A DNA stretch of 64,000 nt from Chromohalobacter canadensis (GTDB taxonomy: Bacteria; Pseudomonadota; Gammaproteobacteria; Pseudomonadales; Halomonadaceae). Shown here piece after piece: positions 20,340 to 27,630 of the stretch (position 1 is its first letter; each line of letters starts with the position of its first letter). The stretch is from positions 124,001-188,000 of the forward strand of contig NZ_JAJQJH010000001.1 of assembly GCF_029544075.1 (NCBI RefSeq), in the 5' to 3' direction. The notes under the pieces were generated by a model that saw only the letters and a list, made by a program, of their open reading frames with translations, was not told where the DNA came from and did no database searches. The translations under genes and the position numbers were made by a program.

Positions 20340-20503
20340 AGCACAACGCGCAAGCATGCGAATACTGCATAACGCGCCGAATTATGCTTAGCACAATGTG
20401 AAATCAATGGGTTAGGTGTGAAAAGGCGGGCTTGATAAGATTTCTTGAACGCGCGCGCTCGTTCAAGTGACAAGACGAGCGCGCTATCTAATACCTGTTA
20501 AGC
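20340..20503 (+). other. Integron attI region with possible cassette promoter
   Basis: Non-coding DNA between the divergent intI and the first cassette. It ends in GTTAAGC (20497-20503), a fit to the GTTRRRY recombination core, so insertion occurs after G20497. An inverted repeat TTGAAC...GTTCAA (about 20445-20466) may bind IntI. GTGACA (20467-20472), 16 bp, TAATAC (20489-20494) is a weak candidate for a cassette promoter reading into cassette 1. Confidence 0.65.
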
Positions 20504-20504
20504 A

Positions 20505-21299
20505 ATGAAAGGAGAACCAAATTTGATTGACGAAAGTAATCCTGCTGGAAGGCTGCACAAAATTTTATCGGAAGCAAAACGACGTAAAGATCAAGAAAAA
20601 GTCCGAGTGGTTTGGGCGTCTGTGCTGGATATCGAGCAGGATGAAGTGACTGTTACTAAAGCAGTGGTAGAGCTGTATTCGCTTTCAAACGAGATTCAAT
20701 CTCTAATCAAGATGAATAATCAACTTAATCACACGCTGTATTTGAAATCGTTCAATCAGATTAATAGAGCATTTTTTCCGCTAAACTTGGGTTCTAGCTG
20801 GAATTCGGTCAAAACACACCTGACCGATGAAGCACTTACAAGGTTACAGTTTTGTGCCGAAGAGTTGTCCACGTTCTATACAGAAGATACGTTGTCGGAC
20901 GAGGATTTAACGGAAATAGTTTCAAAAATAGAGGCTTTATTCGAAGCGGTTTTTAATTCCTCGCTACCTGATGTGTTGCGACTCTCGTTCCTTGAAGAAG
21001 TGGAGCGCTTAAGAAGCTCGATTAGTATGTATAGAATTAAGGGTGCAAAAGGGCTCAAGGAAGCGCTTCAAGGAACCATCGGGGCTGTAGTGGCCAATCA
21101 AGAAGAGTTAAAAGAAGCTGCAGGCCAAAACCCTGATGTTCTACAGCGTTTAGGCGAACTTATTGATAAATTGGATTCTTTTACTGCTAGAGCGCTAAAG
21201 TTGAAGAAAATGGTAACAAAGCCCATTCGCTACTTGCTTGAGAAAGTAACGGATGCTGAGCTATCGGATGGTGCTCATGAACCGGACTTTGATGCTTAA
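20505..21299 (+). CDS. Cassette 1: helical protein of unknown function
   Basis: First gene after attI, encoding up to 264 residues. AAGGAG at 20509-20514 is better placed for a TTG start at 20523, which would give 258 residues. The product is soluble, mostly alpha-helical by composition, with many Leu/Glu/Lys heptad-like stretches and no membrane segment. I recognise no domain. Base composition is much more AT-rich than the chromosome around it, which supports foreign origin. The stop codon lies inside attC1, the compact cassette layout. Confidence 0.8.
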   Translation: MKGEPNLIDESNPAGRLHKILSEAKRRKDQEKVRVVWASVLDIEQDEVTVTKAVVELYSLSNEIQSLIKMNNQLNHTLYLKSFNQINRAFFPLNLGSSWNSVKTHLTDEALTRLQFCAEELSTFYTEDTLSDEDLTEIVSKIEALFEAVFNSSLPDVLRLSFLEEVERLRSSISMYRIKGAKGLKEALQGTIGAVVANQEELKEAAGQNPDVLQRLGELIDKLDSFTARALKLKKMVTKPIRYLLEKVTDAELSDGAHEPDFDA

Positions 21300-21341
21300 C
21301 AAAGCATTCCAGCGGACGAGCCGCTGAATGCGACGTTATGC
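21294..21341 (+). repeat. attC site 1
   Basis: GCTTAAC (21294-21300) and GTTATGC (21335-21341) form imperfectly complementary outer boxes. The inner arms GCATTC/GAATGC and AGCGG/CCGCT pair around a short loop. One arm carries an unpaired base, as expected for a folded attC. Confidence 0.85.
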
Positions 21342-21354
21342 ATAAGGAGAATCA

Positions 21355-21687
21355 ATGGAATCGTTTCATGCCATCCATGACTTCAAGGACGCACACGACC
21401 TTGAGACAGATCAAGTTGGTAACTTAGATTTCAGGGCATTCGTTGAGTACCGTAGCCCTAGCCGGAATGCATCAGAGATCACAAACGTAAAAATCATACG
21501 TAATGGGTACCAAGACGGTCAGATAAGCATAGAAGAATCAGGCGAGTTAGTCGCAGAGAATTATCACTTAGACTTTACCACCCAGTATCAAAAATATCGG
21601 TATTGTGAGGAAGGGAAAAAGTTGTCGGTGGCGGGTGGTTCTCCGAAAATGGGCGGTAAATATAGCGTCGCTATATCTCCAGTGTAA
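21355..21687 (+). CDS. Cassette 2: unknown protein (intact copy of a duplicated cassette)
   Basis: The 110-residue soluble protein, MESFHAIHDF..., has no recognised domain. The start is supported by AAGGAG 7 nt upstream, directly after the GTTATGC box. A near-identical copy with a frameshift is at 24500 (cassette 7). The intact copy here shows the original reading frame through to its C-terminus. The function is unknown. Confidence 0.8.
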   Translation: MESFHAIHDFKDAHDLETDQVGNLDFRAFVEYRSPSRNASEITNVKIIRNGYQDGQISIEESGELVAENYHLDFTTQYQKYRYCEEGKKLSVAGGSPKMGGKYSVAISPV

Positions 21688-21689
21688 TT

Positions 21690-21773
21690 GCATAACCATT
21701 GCAGGTACGGCGACGCCCTTTACATTGCGCCTTCGGCTCCACTCCAAGGGCGCGCATGCTGCAGGCGTTACAT
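21690..21773 (+). repeat. attC site 2
   Basis: Starts with GCATAAC (21690-21696) and ends with GTTACAT (21767-21773). Internal arms TGCAG/CTGCA and CGCCCTT/AAGGGCG are complementary. It is nearly identical to attC 7, which belongs to the duplicate cassette. Confidence 0.85.
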
Positions 21774-21789
21774 CGCAAAGGAGATGTGC

Positions 21790-22386
21790 GTGAAAATTTA
21801 CGGAGATAGAAAATCAGGTAACTGCTATAAAGTTCAGTTGGTCTGTGATCTTTTAGGCATTAATCATGAATGGGTAGATGTCGATATCCTGGCTGGCGAC
21901 ACTAAATCTGACGAGTTCTTGGAAAAGAACCCCAATGGCAAAATACCTATGCTTGAGCTCGATGAGGGCGAGACCCTTTCTGAGTCAAATGCCATCATCA
22001 ACTACTTGGCAGGAGGGTCAGATTTCTATCCAGAGAGTGGGCTGGCTCAAGCACGCATTCTGCAATGGCAGTTTTTCGAACAATACAGCCATGAGCCGTT
22101 TATCGCGGTAGCCAGATTTATCAATAAGTATCTTGGGCTTCCTGAGGAAAAGGCTGAGGAATATGCTTCAAAGCAAGCTGGCGGGCATAAGGCGCTGCAG
22201 GTTATGAATCAGCAGCTTGAGAGAACCCCATATATAGCAGGAAGAAACTTCACCACTGCGGACATTTCTCTATATGCCTACACGCATGTGGCTCATGAGG
22301 GTGGCTTTGAGTTGGAAGCCTATCCGGCTGTGCAAGCATGGTTAGATAGAGTGGCTTCATTGCCGAATTTCAAAGGCATGGCGTAA
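21790..22386 (+). CDS. Cassette 3: glutathione S-transferase
   Basis: GSTs conjugate glutathione to electrophiles in the cytoplasm. The 198 residues show the thioredoxin-like N-terminal domain with the cis-Pro loop (NGKIPMLEL) and the glutathione gamma-glutamyl contact ETLSESNAI. An all-helical C-terminal domain follows, containing FTTADISLYAY. The GTG at 21790 is preferred as start because AAGGAG is 6 nt upstream; the ATG at 21784 is too close to it. Detoxification genes are common integron cargo. Confidence 0.88.
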   Translation: MKIYGDRKSGNCYKVQLVCDLLGINHEWVDVDILAGDTKSDEFLEKNPNGKIPMLELDEGETLSESNAIINYLAGGSDFYPESGLAQARILQWQFFEQYSHEPFIAVARFINKYLGLPEEKAEEYASKQAGGHKALQVMNQQLERTPYIAGRNFTTADISLYAYTHVAHEGGFELEAYPAVQAWLDRVASLPNFKGMA

Positions 22387-22390
22387 ATCC

Positions 22391-22443
22391 GATGTAACAA
22401 TAAGCAGCAGGCCGACCTTCGGCGGCTGTGCTAGGCGTTAGAG
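22391..22443 (+). repeat. attC site 3 (short, degenerate)
   Basis: Begins around GATGTAAC (22391-22398) and ends with GTTAGAG (22437-22443). Internal pairing (CCGACC.TTCGG and GCAGCAGGCC/GGCGGCTGTGC) is imperfect. It is accepted because of its position between two promoterless ORFs. Confidence 0.6.
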
Positions 22444-22451
22444 GTCGCTAG

Positions 22452-22955
22452 ATGGAGCCAATGAAATTTCATTCTACGTCTCCAAAGAAAGTAAATTTGG
22501 CGGTGAGAAACATCGCTCGGCACCTCGAGCTAAACGTAGACGAGGCGAGACTTTTAAAATTTCACCGCCCAAAGGAATTCGACCCGGAACCACAGAACTG
22601 TTTTTTTAATGTGTGGGTACAGATGAACTATAGGGGTGGTGACAAGCAACACGGCTGGCTTATAACCCAAGACTCCACCAAGGATTTTATTGAGGCACAA
22701 TTTCACGCCGTCTGGATAAATCCAGAAGGTGAGTTGGTTGATGTCACACCCCGGCCCGATGGTGAAAAGAGAACTATGTTCATACCCGACTATGCAAGAG
22801 AAATACGACTATCGGATTCTAACGGGCGGCCAGCAATACTGAGCTACGATAACTTCCGCGTGCTTCAAGGCCGAGCATTGGCTCAACTGGAACGAATCAA
22901 AGTCGTAATGCAGGATACAAGCTTTATTGAGGAACACGGGCTTTTACGGTCTTAG
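22452..22955 (+). CDS. Cassette 4: unknown protein with Cys/His/Asp pattern
   Basis: The 167-residue soluble protein begins 8 nt after the attC3 core; a second ATG at 22461 is also possible. C50 (PQNCFFNVW), H85 (EAQFHAVW) and D97 (LVDVTP) are spaced as in papain-like or transglutaminase-like folds. That is a pattern match only, and no family was firmly recognised. Base composition is AT-rich like the other cassettes. Confidence 0.78.
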   Translation: MEPMKFHSTSPKKVNLAVRNIARHLELNVDEARLLKFHRPKEFDPEPQNCFFNVWVQMNYRGGDKQHGWLITQDSTKDFIEAQFHAVWINPEGELVDVTPRPDGEKRTMFIPDYAREIRLSDSNGRPAILSYDNFRVLQGRALAQLERIKVVMQDTSFIEEHGLLRS

Positions 22956-22961
22956 TCAAAT

Positions 22962-23040
22962 GCTCTAACAATCGGCTGCACGGCGACCGATTTTCCGCCG
23001 CTTCGCGGCTCCAAACCGGCGCATGAGCCGGGCGTTATGC
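22962..23040 (+). repeat. attC site 4
   Basis: Outer boxes are CTCTAAC (22963-22969) and GTTATGC (23034-23040). Inner arms ATCGGC...GCCGGG and CCGCCGCTTCGCGGC form the expected long imperfect hairpin. Confidence 0.8.
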
Positions 23041-23069
23041 CCCTCAGGCCGACAAAGGAGTAGCTCTCC

Positions 23070-23837
23070 ATGCAATTTATTCACACTGATCTTGGCCAAA
23101 GGAAAGGAGGGGAAATCGTTGAAGTGACTCTTACCAGCGGCGCGAATGTTCGACTCATGGACAGCAGTAACTTCAGTAGTTACAAGAGAGGACGTCGTCA
23201 CAGATATACAGGCGGTTTGGCTAAAAAATCCCCCGTCAGACTGCAGATCCCATCATCAGGACACTGGCACGTGGCCGTTGATATGCAAGGGCTAAGAGGT
23301 AGCACCAAAGCATCAGTTCGTGTTTTGCCTGGAATGTTGCCTGCAATTCAAGAGCGTCCGTTGAGCGACGTTCCAAGCCTCGTTAGAGACGATGTGCCCC
23401 CGCCGACGGAAAAAGATGGGGAAACGCATGACGTTTTCATTTCTCATGCATCCGAAGATAAAGATGATTTCGTGCGTCCCCTGGCTAACGCTCTAATGGA
23501 CGAGGATTTAAATGTTTGGTTCGACGAGATGACCCTTCGAATCGGTGATAGTCTAAGGCAAAAAATTGATAGGGGGTTAGCAAACAGTCGCGTGGGATTA
23601 GTGGTCTTATCTCCAGAATTTATCAACAAAGGCTGGACGAATTATGAGCTGGATGGGATCGTTACACGCACGGTATCAGGCGAGCAGATACTTCTGCCTA
23701 TCTGGCACAATATAACTAAACAGCAGGTTATGGATTTCAGCCCATCCTTGGCTGACAAAGTGGCTCGAAGTACTGCTACCCATACGATCGAAGAAATCGC
23801 CTCTGAAATAGCGGAGCTAATCAGATCAAAAGCATAA
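23070..23837 (+). CDS. Cassette 5: DUF1883-TIR domain protein
   Basis: The 255-residue protein has two domains. Residues about 1-88 form a DUF1883 domain (EVTLTSGANVRLMDSSNF, HRYTGGLAKKSP, SGHWHVAVDMQGLRG). Residues about 119-252 form a bacterial TIR domain (HDVFISHASEDKDDFVRPLA, VWFDE, GWTNYELDG), with E193 in the position of the TIR catalytic glutamate. Bacterial TIR domains often hydrolyse NAD+ or make cyclic ADP-ribose signals in phage defence. An immune role is therefore inferred from the domain, not shown. It lies in a mobile cassette with its own attC. Confidence 0.9.
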   Translation: MQFIHTDLGQRKGGEIVEVTLTSGANVRLMDSSNFSSYKRGRRHRYTGGLAKKSPVRLQIPSSGHWHVAVDMQGLRGSTKASVRVLPGMLPAIQERPLSDVPSLVRDDVPPPTEKDGETHDVFISHASEDKDDFVRPLANALMDEDLNVWFDEMTLRIGDSLRQKIDRGLANSRVGLVVLSPEFINKGWTNYELDGIVTRTVSGEQILLPIWHNITKQQVMDFSPSLADKVARSTATHTIEEIASEIAELIRSKA

Positions 23838-23916
23838 CAAGGCCAGTCACGGTGACGTCTACTACATTGCGGCTTCGCCTCCATTCCGTAGCCGCGCATG
23901 CTGGCTGGCGTTATGC
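23832..23916 (+). repeat. attC site 5
   Basis: The outer boxes GCATAAC (23832-23838) and GTTATGC (23910-23916) are perfect reverse complements. Inner arms GGCCAG/CTGGCT and CTACTACATTGCGGC/GCCGCGCATG pair imperfectly. This is the clearest attC in the array. Confidence 0.92.
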
Positions 23917-23927
23917 AGGGAGAGCGA

Positions 23928-24386
23928 ATGAGATATTTGACTGCTGACGATAGCGATGTGATGTTTCATCACAACCTTAAGTTCTGTAAGGGAATTCTTC
24001 AGTCACCGTCCATGATGCGTGAATTAGACCCTAACTTGAGTGGTGTCGTGTCTAGATACGAAGCTGTCCATACGGACCGCGAGAAGGAGGCGGTATTCGA
24101 GGAGGTCAGAAAGGCCCACTATCCGCATATCCCCAGTCGAATGGGCGCTCTTTATCTATTCCCAGATCTCGACACTGCGATCAAAGCTAACCAGAGATGG
24201 TGGGGTGGAAAACGTTCACTCTATGGAGCAATCATCCAAAAAGGCTCTTCCTCGTTCACCGCTGACTCCAAATGGCTAGATTGTACCGCTGCCGAATTTG
24301 AGGAAAGCGCCCATAGCTATTTTTCAGGGGAGCGCACAAATGATCCATGTCTCGAGGTCATCGTTATGGGGACTATAGAGGTTTAG
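23928..24386 (+). CDS. Cassette 6: DUF2441-like protein
   Basis: The 152 residues start at ATG 23928 (MRYLTADDSD), with GGGAG 7 nt upstream. The order HYPHIPSRMGALYLF, then WWGGKRSLYGAIIQ, then AHSYFSGERTNDPCLEVIVMG resembles DUF2441 proteins, whose role is unknown. That assignment is from memory of the pattern and is tentative. No signal peptide or membrane segment is seen. Confidence 0.72.
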   Translation: MRYLTADDSDVMFHHNLKFCKGILQSPSMMRELDPNLSGVVSRYEAVHTDREKEAVFEEVRKAHYPHIPSRMGALYLFPDLDTAIKANQRWWGGKRSLYGAIIQKGSSSFTADSKWLDCTAAEFEESAHSYFSGERTNDPCLEVIVMGTIEV

Positions 24387-24401
24387 GAAGCTCCGGTTAA
24401 T

Positions 24402-24486
24402 GCATAACCAGTCATTCCAGTTCGTTCCGGCCTTCGGCCTCCACCGGACGCCCTTGTCAGGGCGCCGCTGAATATTGGCGTTATGC
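24402..24486 (+). repeat. attC site 6
   Basis: The outer boxes GCATAAC (24402-24408) and GTTATGC (24480-24486) are perfectly complementary. Inner arms CATTCCAG...CGCTGAATA and CCGGCCTTCGGCC can fold as expected. Confidence 0.9.
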
Positions 24487-24499
24487 ATAAGGAGAATCA

Positions 24500-24832
24500 A
24501 TGGAATCGTTTCATGCCATCCATGACTTCATGGACGCACACGACCTTGAGACAGATCAAGTTGGTAACTTAGATTTCAGGGCATTCGTTGAGTACCGTAG
24601 CCCTAGCCGGAATGCATCAGAGATCACAAACGTAAAAATCATACGTAATGGGTACCAAGACGGTCAGATAAGCATAGAAGAATCAGGCGAGTTAGTCGCA
24701 GAGAATTATCACTTAGACTTTACCACCCAGTATCAAAAATATCGGTGTTGTGAGGAAGGGAAAAGTTGTCGGTGGCGGGTGGTTCTCCGAAAATAGGCGG
24801 TAAATATAGCGTCGCTATATCTCCAGTGTAAT
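24500..24832 (+). pseudogene. Cassette 7: frameshifted duplicate of cassette 2
   Basis: Nearly base-for-base copy of cassette 2, including the start region and Shine-Dalgarno. One A is missing from the run after GAGGAAGGG (four A instead of five). The frame is therefore lost after about residue 87, and translation ends at 24796 with an unrelated tail. A few substitutions (K to M at codon 11, Y to C at codon 83) also separate the copies. Confidence 0.88.
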
Positions 24833-24833
24833 T

Positions 24834-24917
24834 GCATAACCATTGCAGGCACGGCGACGCCCTTTACATTGCGCCTTCGGCTCCACTCCAAGGGCACGCA
24901 TGCTGCAGGCGTTATAC
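24834..24917 (+). repeat. attC site 7
   Basis: GCATAAC (24834-24840) to GTTATAC (24911-24917). The internal sequence is almost identical to attC 2, showing that the whole cassette was duplicated, not just the ORF. Confidence 0.88.
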
Positions 24918-24931
24918 CTTAGGGTGTGTTT

Positions 24932-25497
24932 ATGAGTGATACTGACGGCAAGGAAATTCCAAAATGGCCAGACAGTTTGCCGCCACCTTCAGAAATGACA
25001 ATGCTACCACCAGAGCATGTTATTTATAGGGAGTCCTTGATTGGAGAGGAAGATATCTACAACCTAGTTCATGACTTGTTCTACTTCCCAGAAGATAAGT
25101 ATTTTCTGTACTTCGAATATGCAAGCCCTGTCATACCAGAAGCTTTGATATTGAAAAATTAGAGCATTTCGGTTTGGCTTTGAGGAAGTACGAGAACTTC
25201 TTTTATCGTCGTCCATTTGGTGACGATGAGCCAGATAGATATTCTTATATAAGGCTCACGGCTGCCGACATTAAGTATCCCTGGCATCAAAAGCTTGTTG
25301 ACTCCGGAGCTTTGTATGGCCGAGTGCAAATAGAGCTAATGGAATGGGCTAAAAAAGATATTGAGCTTCAACGGCTAAAATCGATGAGTTCTAAAAATGA
25401 AGACCCCTTGCTCTTACAGCCAAACTTCATGGAGGTTGGTGTCGACTTAAAGAAAGTCCCATCGTGGCTTAAACGTGTTTTCTCTAAAAAGGTATAA
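24932..25497 (+). pseudogene. Cassette 8: unknown protein, ORF split by a frameshift
   Basis: The first frame runs from ATG 24932 to a stop at 25162 (76 residues, MSDTDGKEIPKW...). A second frame is open from 25099 and codes to 25497 (at least 107 residues, ending WLKRVFSKKV). Reading the second frame just before its first possible start gives sensible protein (SFDIEKLEHFGLALRKYE). The two parts are therefore probably one roughly 185-residue protein broken between 25099 and 25162. A genuine two-gene cassette cannot be excluded. The function is unknown. Confidence 0.65.
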
Positions 25498-25511
25498 CAA
25501 TCGGCTGTTGT
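25492..25511 (+). repeat. attC site 8, interrupted
   Basis: GTATAAC (25492-25498) followed by AATCGGCTG is a normal attC left arm. The rest is replaced at about 25509 by the left end of an IS3-family element, and no matching GTT core follows. Confidence 0.65.
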
Positions 25512-26250
25512 CGCCCCTGGACTTCCCCCGGTTTAGTAGACACGCATCGATAACTCCCACGGAGGAGAAAACCGATGCCCGCAATCATCACGGGGAAGAA
25601 AACGCAACGTTACAGCACTAAGTTCAAGGTGAAGGCGGTCGAGTGGAGCCATCAGGCTCACCGAAGCGTCCAAGTGGTCGCGGAAGCGCTGGATATTCAC
25701 CCGTTCATGCTGTCACGCTGGCGAAAGGAGTACCGAGAGGGAAAATTTGCCATGAAACGGGTCAAGAAAGCGCCTGCCGAGGCCAAGGAAAAGGTCAGGG
25801 AGCAGGATGAAGTCACCCGCCTCAAACACCGAATTGCGGAGCTTGAGGAGGAAAACGACGTTCTAAAAAGTTTTAACGTTTTCAGGCCGAGGAACGACGG
25901 AAGCGTTCCGGTTCGTCTGGAAACACCGGCAGCGATACAGCGTAAAATCGCTTTGCCAGCACCTGAGCATTTCACGCTCCGGCTACTACGCCTGGGTCAA
26001 CCGCAAGCCAGGTAAACGAATGTCCGAGCGGGCTGTGCTGCTGTCCCAGATCCGCAAGATCTACGAGGACAGCGAGGGACGATACGGCAGGCCACGGTTT
26101 TATCAGGCGTTGCGCCGCGAGGGCGTCACGATGGGTGAAAACCAGGTCGCGAAGGTGATGCAGCAATGGGGGCTCGCGTTACCCGTATCTACCGGCGCTT
26201 GGCGAGGCGCCGTCATGAGCTGAAAGCGCCGCTTTTCAATTGATCCATCC
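25509..26250 (+). mobile_element. IS3-family insertion sequence, decayed and 3'-truncated
   Basis: The left end shows an IS3-like terminal segment (CTGGACTTCCCCCGG, then TTAGTAGACAC). It carries orfA and only the first part of orfB; the DDE catalytic core and right end are missing. The element interrupts attC 8. The DNA between about 26250 and the next cassette ORF (26330) has no recognisable IS or attC sequence. Confidence 0.75.
25575..26240 (+). pseudogene. IS3-family transposase OrfA and truncated OrfB
   Basis: OrfA (from 25575) has the helix-turn-helix region (YSTKFKVKAVEWSHQ...SRWRKEYREGKF) and a leucine-zipper-like coiled coil (TRLKHRIAELEEENDVL). A run of five A near 25863 puts OrfA out of its usual terminal frame. 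OrfB starts as FRFVWKHRQRYSVKS and continues through SGYYAW and YGRPRFYQALR. It then shifts frame near 26165 and ends without the catalytic DDE residues. The product cannot transpose DNA. Confidence 0.75.
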
Positions 26251-26329
26251 AGCTACCGCTGAGTTCAGCCGCTAGGCGGCAAGCACGACCATACGTGTCG
26301 GGCGTCAGCAGACATGGAGCTATCCGGAC

Positions 26330-26782
26330 ATGCCTTTTATCGATATCCGTCCAGCGCTCGAAACCGATTTGGCAGACATCCAGTCCTGCGCACGAAGGGC
26401 CTATGCAAAGTACATCGGGCGCATGGAAAGGGAGCCCGCGCCAATGCAAGCCGACTTCTCGAGCCAGATCGCCGAAGGCTGCGTGGACGTAGCAACCTGC
26501 GAGTCGCAGTTCGTAGGGTACGTGGTGTTCTACCCCGAGGGTGACCACCTCCATCTTGAGAACATTGCAGTTCTGCCCGAGTACAGCGGCCGTGGCGTTG
26601 GGAAGCGCCTGATCGAGTACGTTGAACACGCCGCCAAGGAGGCTGGCTACGAGGCCGTTGAACTCTATACGAATGAAGCGATGACGGAGAATCTAGCAAT
26701 GTATCCAAAGATCGGCTACATCGAGGTCGGCCGTAGGCGCGAATCGGGGTTCAACCGGGTGTTTTTCCGAAAGCAGGTATAG
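26330..26782 (+). CDS. Cassette 9: GNAT-family N-acetyltransferase
   Basis: The 150-residue cytoplasmic acetyltransferase has GNAT motif A, LENIAVLPEYSGRGVGKRL, which holds the acetyl-CoA pyrophosphate loop (about residues 76-96), and motif B, NEAMTENLAMYPKIGY. The acceptor is unknown; GNATs in integrons include drug-modifying enzymes, but nothing here points to a specific drug. GGAG lies 10 nt before the ATG. The upstream attC was lost with the IS3 insertion. It is more GC-rich than cassettes 1-8. Confidence 0.88.
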   Translation: MPFIDIRPALETDLADIQSCARRAYAKYIGRMEREPAPMQADFSSQIAEGCVDVATCESQFVGYVVFYPEGDHLHLENIAVLPEYSGRGVGKRLIEYVEHAAKEAGYEAVELYTNEAMTENLAMYPKIGYIEVGRRRESGFNRVFFRKQV

Positions 26783-26808
26783 TTGGATGGGTAGCAAAGG
26801 GAGAAGCC

Positions 26809-26907
26809 GCCTAACAAATCGTTGCAGCGGACGTTTGACCTGCCGCCCATTTTTGCTGGCGCAAAAACGGCCGTTGCCTCAAACGCAGCTGAGCTCAGGT
26901 GTTAGTT
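26809..26907 (+). repeat. attC site 9
   Basis: GCCTAAC (26809-26815) to GTTAGTT (26901-26907). The 99-bp span contains complementary arms (GTTGCAGCGGACGTTTG with CAAACGCAGC) and the GCGCAAAAACGGCC region. It separates the GNAT and LysE cassettes. Confidence 0.75.
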
Positions 26908-26925
26908 CTTAAAGGAGACGTAGCC

Positions 26926-27546
26926 GTGACCTTATCGACGATCCTTTTATTCATACCAGCGAGCTTCGCTTTAAACATGGCTCCTGGACCCAATAACCTT
27001 CTTTCAATGGCGAATGCCAAACGTTATGGCGTAAAGGCAGCCTGTTGTGCTGGCATTGGTCGGCTTGTCGCTTTTGTGGGTATGATTACGCTCTCAGCTA
27101 CAGGCTTGGCAACAGTGCTGCATACGTCTGAGAAGTTATTCCTGTTTATAAAGATTGTCGGCGGATTGTACCTGCTTTGGCTGGCTTTCCAGCTTTGGAC
27201 TGCAGACCCAACTGACGGCGGTGAAGGCTCATCGGCGGGTAAAGGGCTGCTTCAACTGGCGAGACAGGAGTTTCTTTTAGCGGCTGGTAACCCAAAGGCT
27301 ATTTTGATTTTTACGGCCTTTCTGCCTCAGTTTGTCGATCCTTCAGGTTCAATAGGGCTTCAGTTCTTGATTTTGGGTGCTCTATTTCTGATGCTTGAAT
27401 GGATCGCGATAGGTACCTACGCCGTTTTCGGAAAGGTGTTGCGCCACTGGTTTTCTCGTCCGGCTATGCGTCAATTGTTCAATAGGATCTGTGCTGGGTT
27501 TCTTGGAAGCGCGGGGATTGGGCTGCTACTGGCTCGTCGTGAGTAA
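26926..27546 (+). CDS. Cassette 10: LysE-family exporter
   Basis: Inner-membrane exporter of 206 residues with about six membrane segments. NMAPGPNNLLSMANAKRYG and GNPKAILIFTAFLPQF are the family hallmarks. The GTG at 26926 is preferred because AAAGGAG lies 8 nt upstream. The family exports amino acids and related compounds; the substrate is not visible. It differs clearly from the chromosomal LysE at 14968. It is unusual as integron cargo. Confidence 0.87.
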   Translation: MTLSTILLFIPASFALNMAPGPNNLLSMANAKRYGVKAACCAGIGRLVAFVGMITLSATGLATVLHTSEKLFLFIKIVGGLYLLWLAFQLWTADPTDGGEGSSAGKGLLQLARQEFLLAAGNPKAILIFTAFLPQFVDPSGSIGLQFLILGALFLMLEWIAIGTYAVFGKVLRHWFSRPAMRQLFNRICAGFLGSAGIGLLLARRE

Positions 27547-27608
27547 ACACTAGCCAGCCGCGTAAGGCGGACGTCTTTGACCGGTCGTTGCTTAGCTCAG
27601 CGTTGGAA
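27543..27608 (+). repeat. attC site 10 (probable)
   Basis: Short region from AGTAAAC to GTTGGAA (27602-27608). The internal arms CCAGCCGCGTAAGGCGG and CGTTGCTTAGCTCAGCG can pair partly. The outer boxes are weak matches. Confidence 0.45.
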
Positions 27609-27630
27609 TCATATTTGAAAGGGGAGTTGT

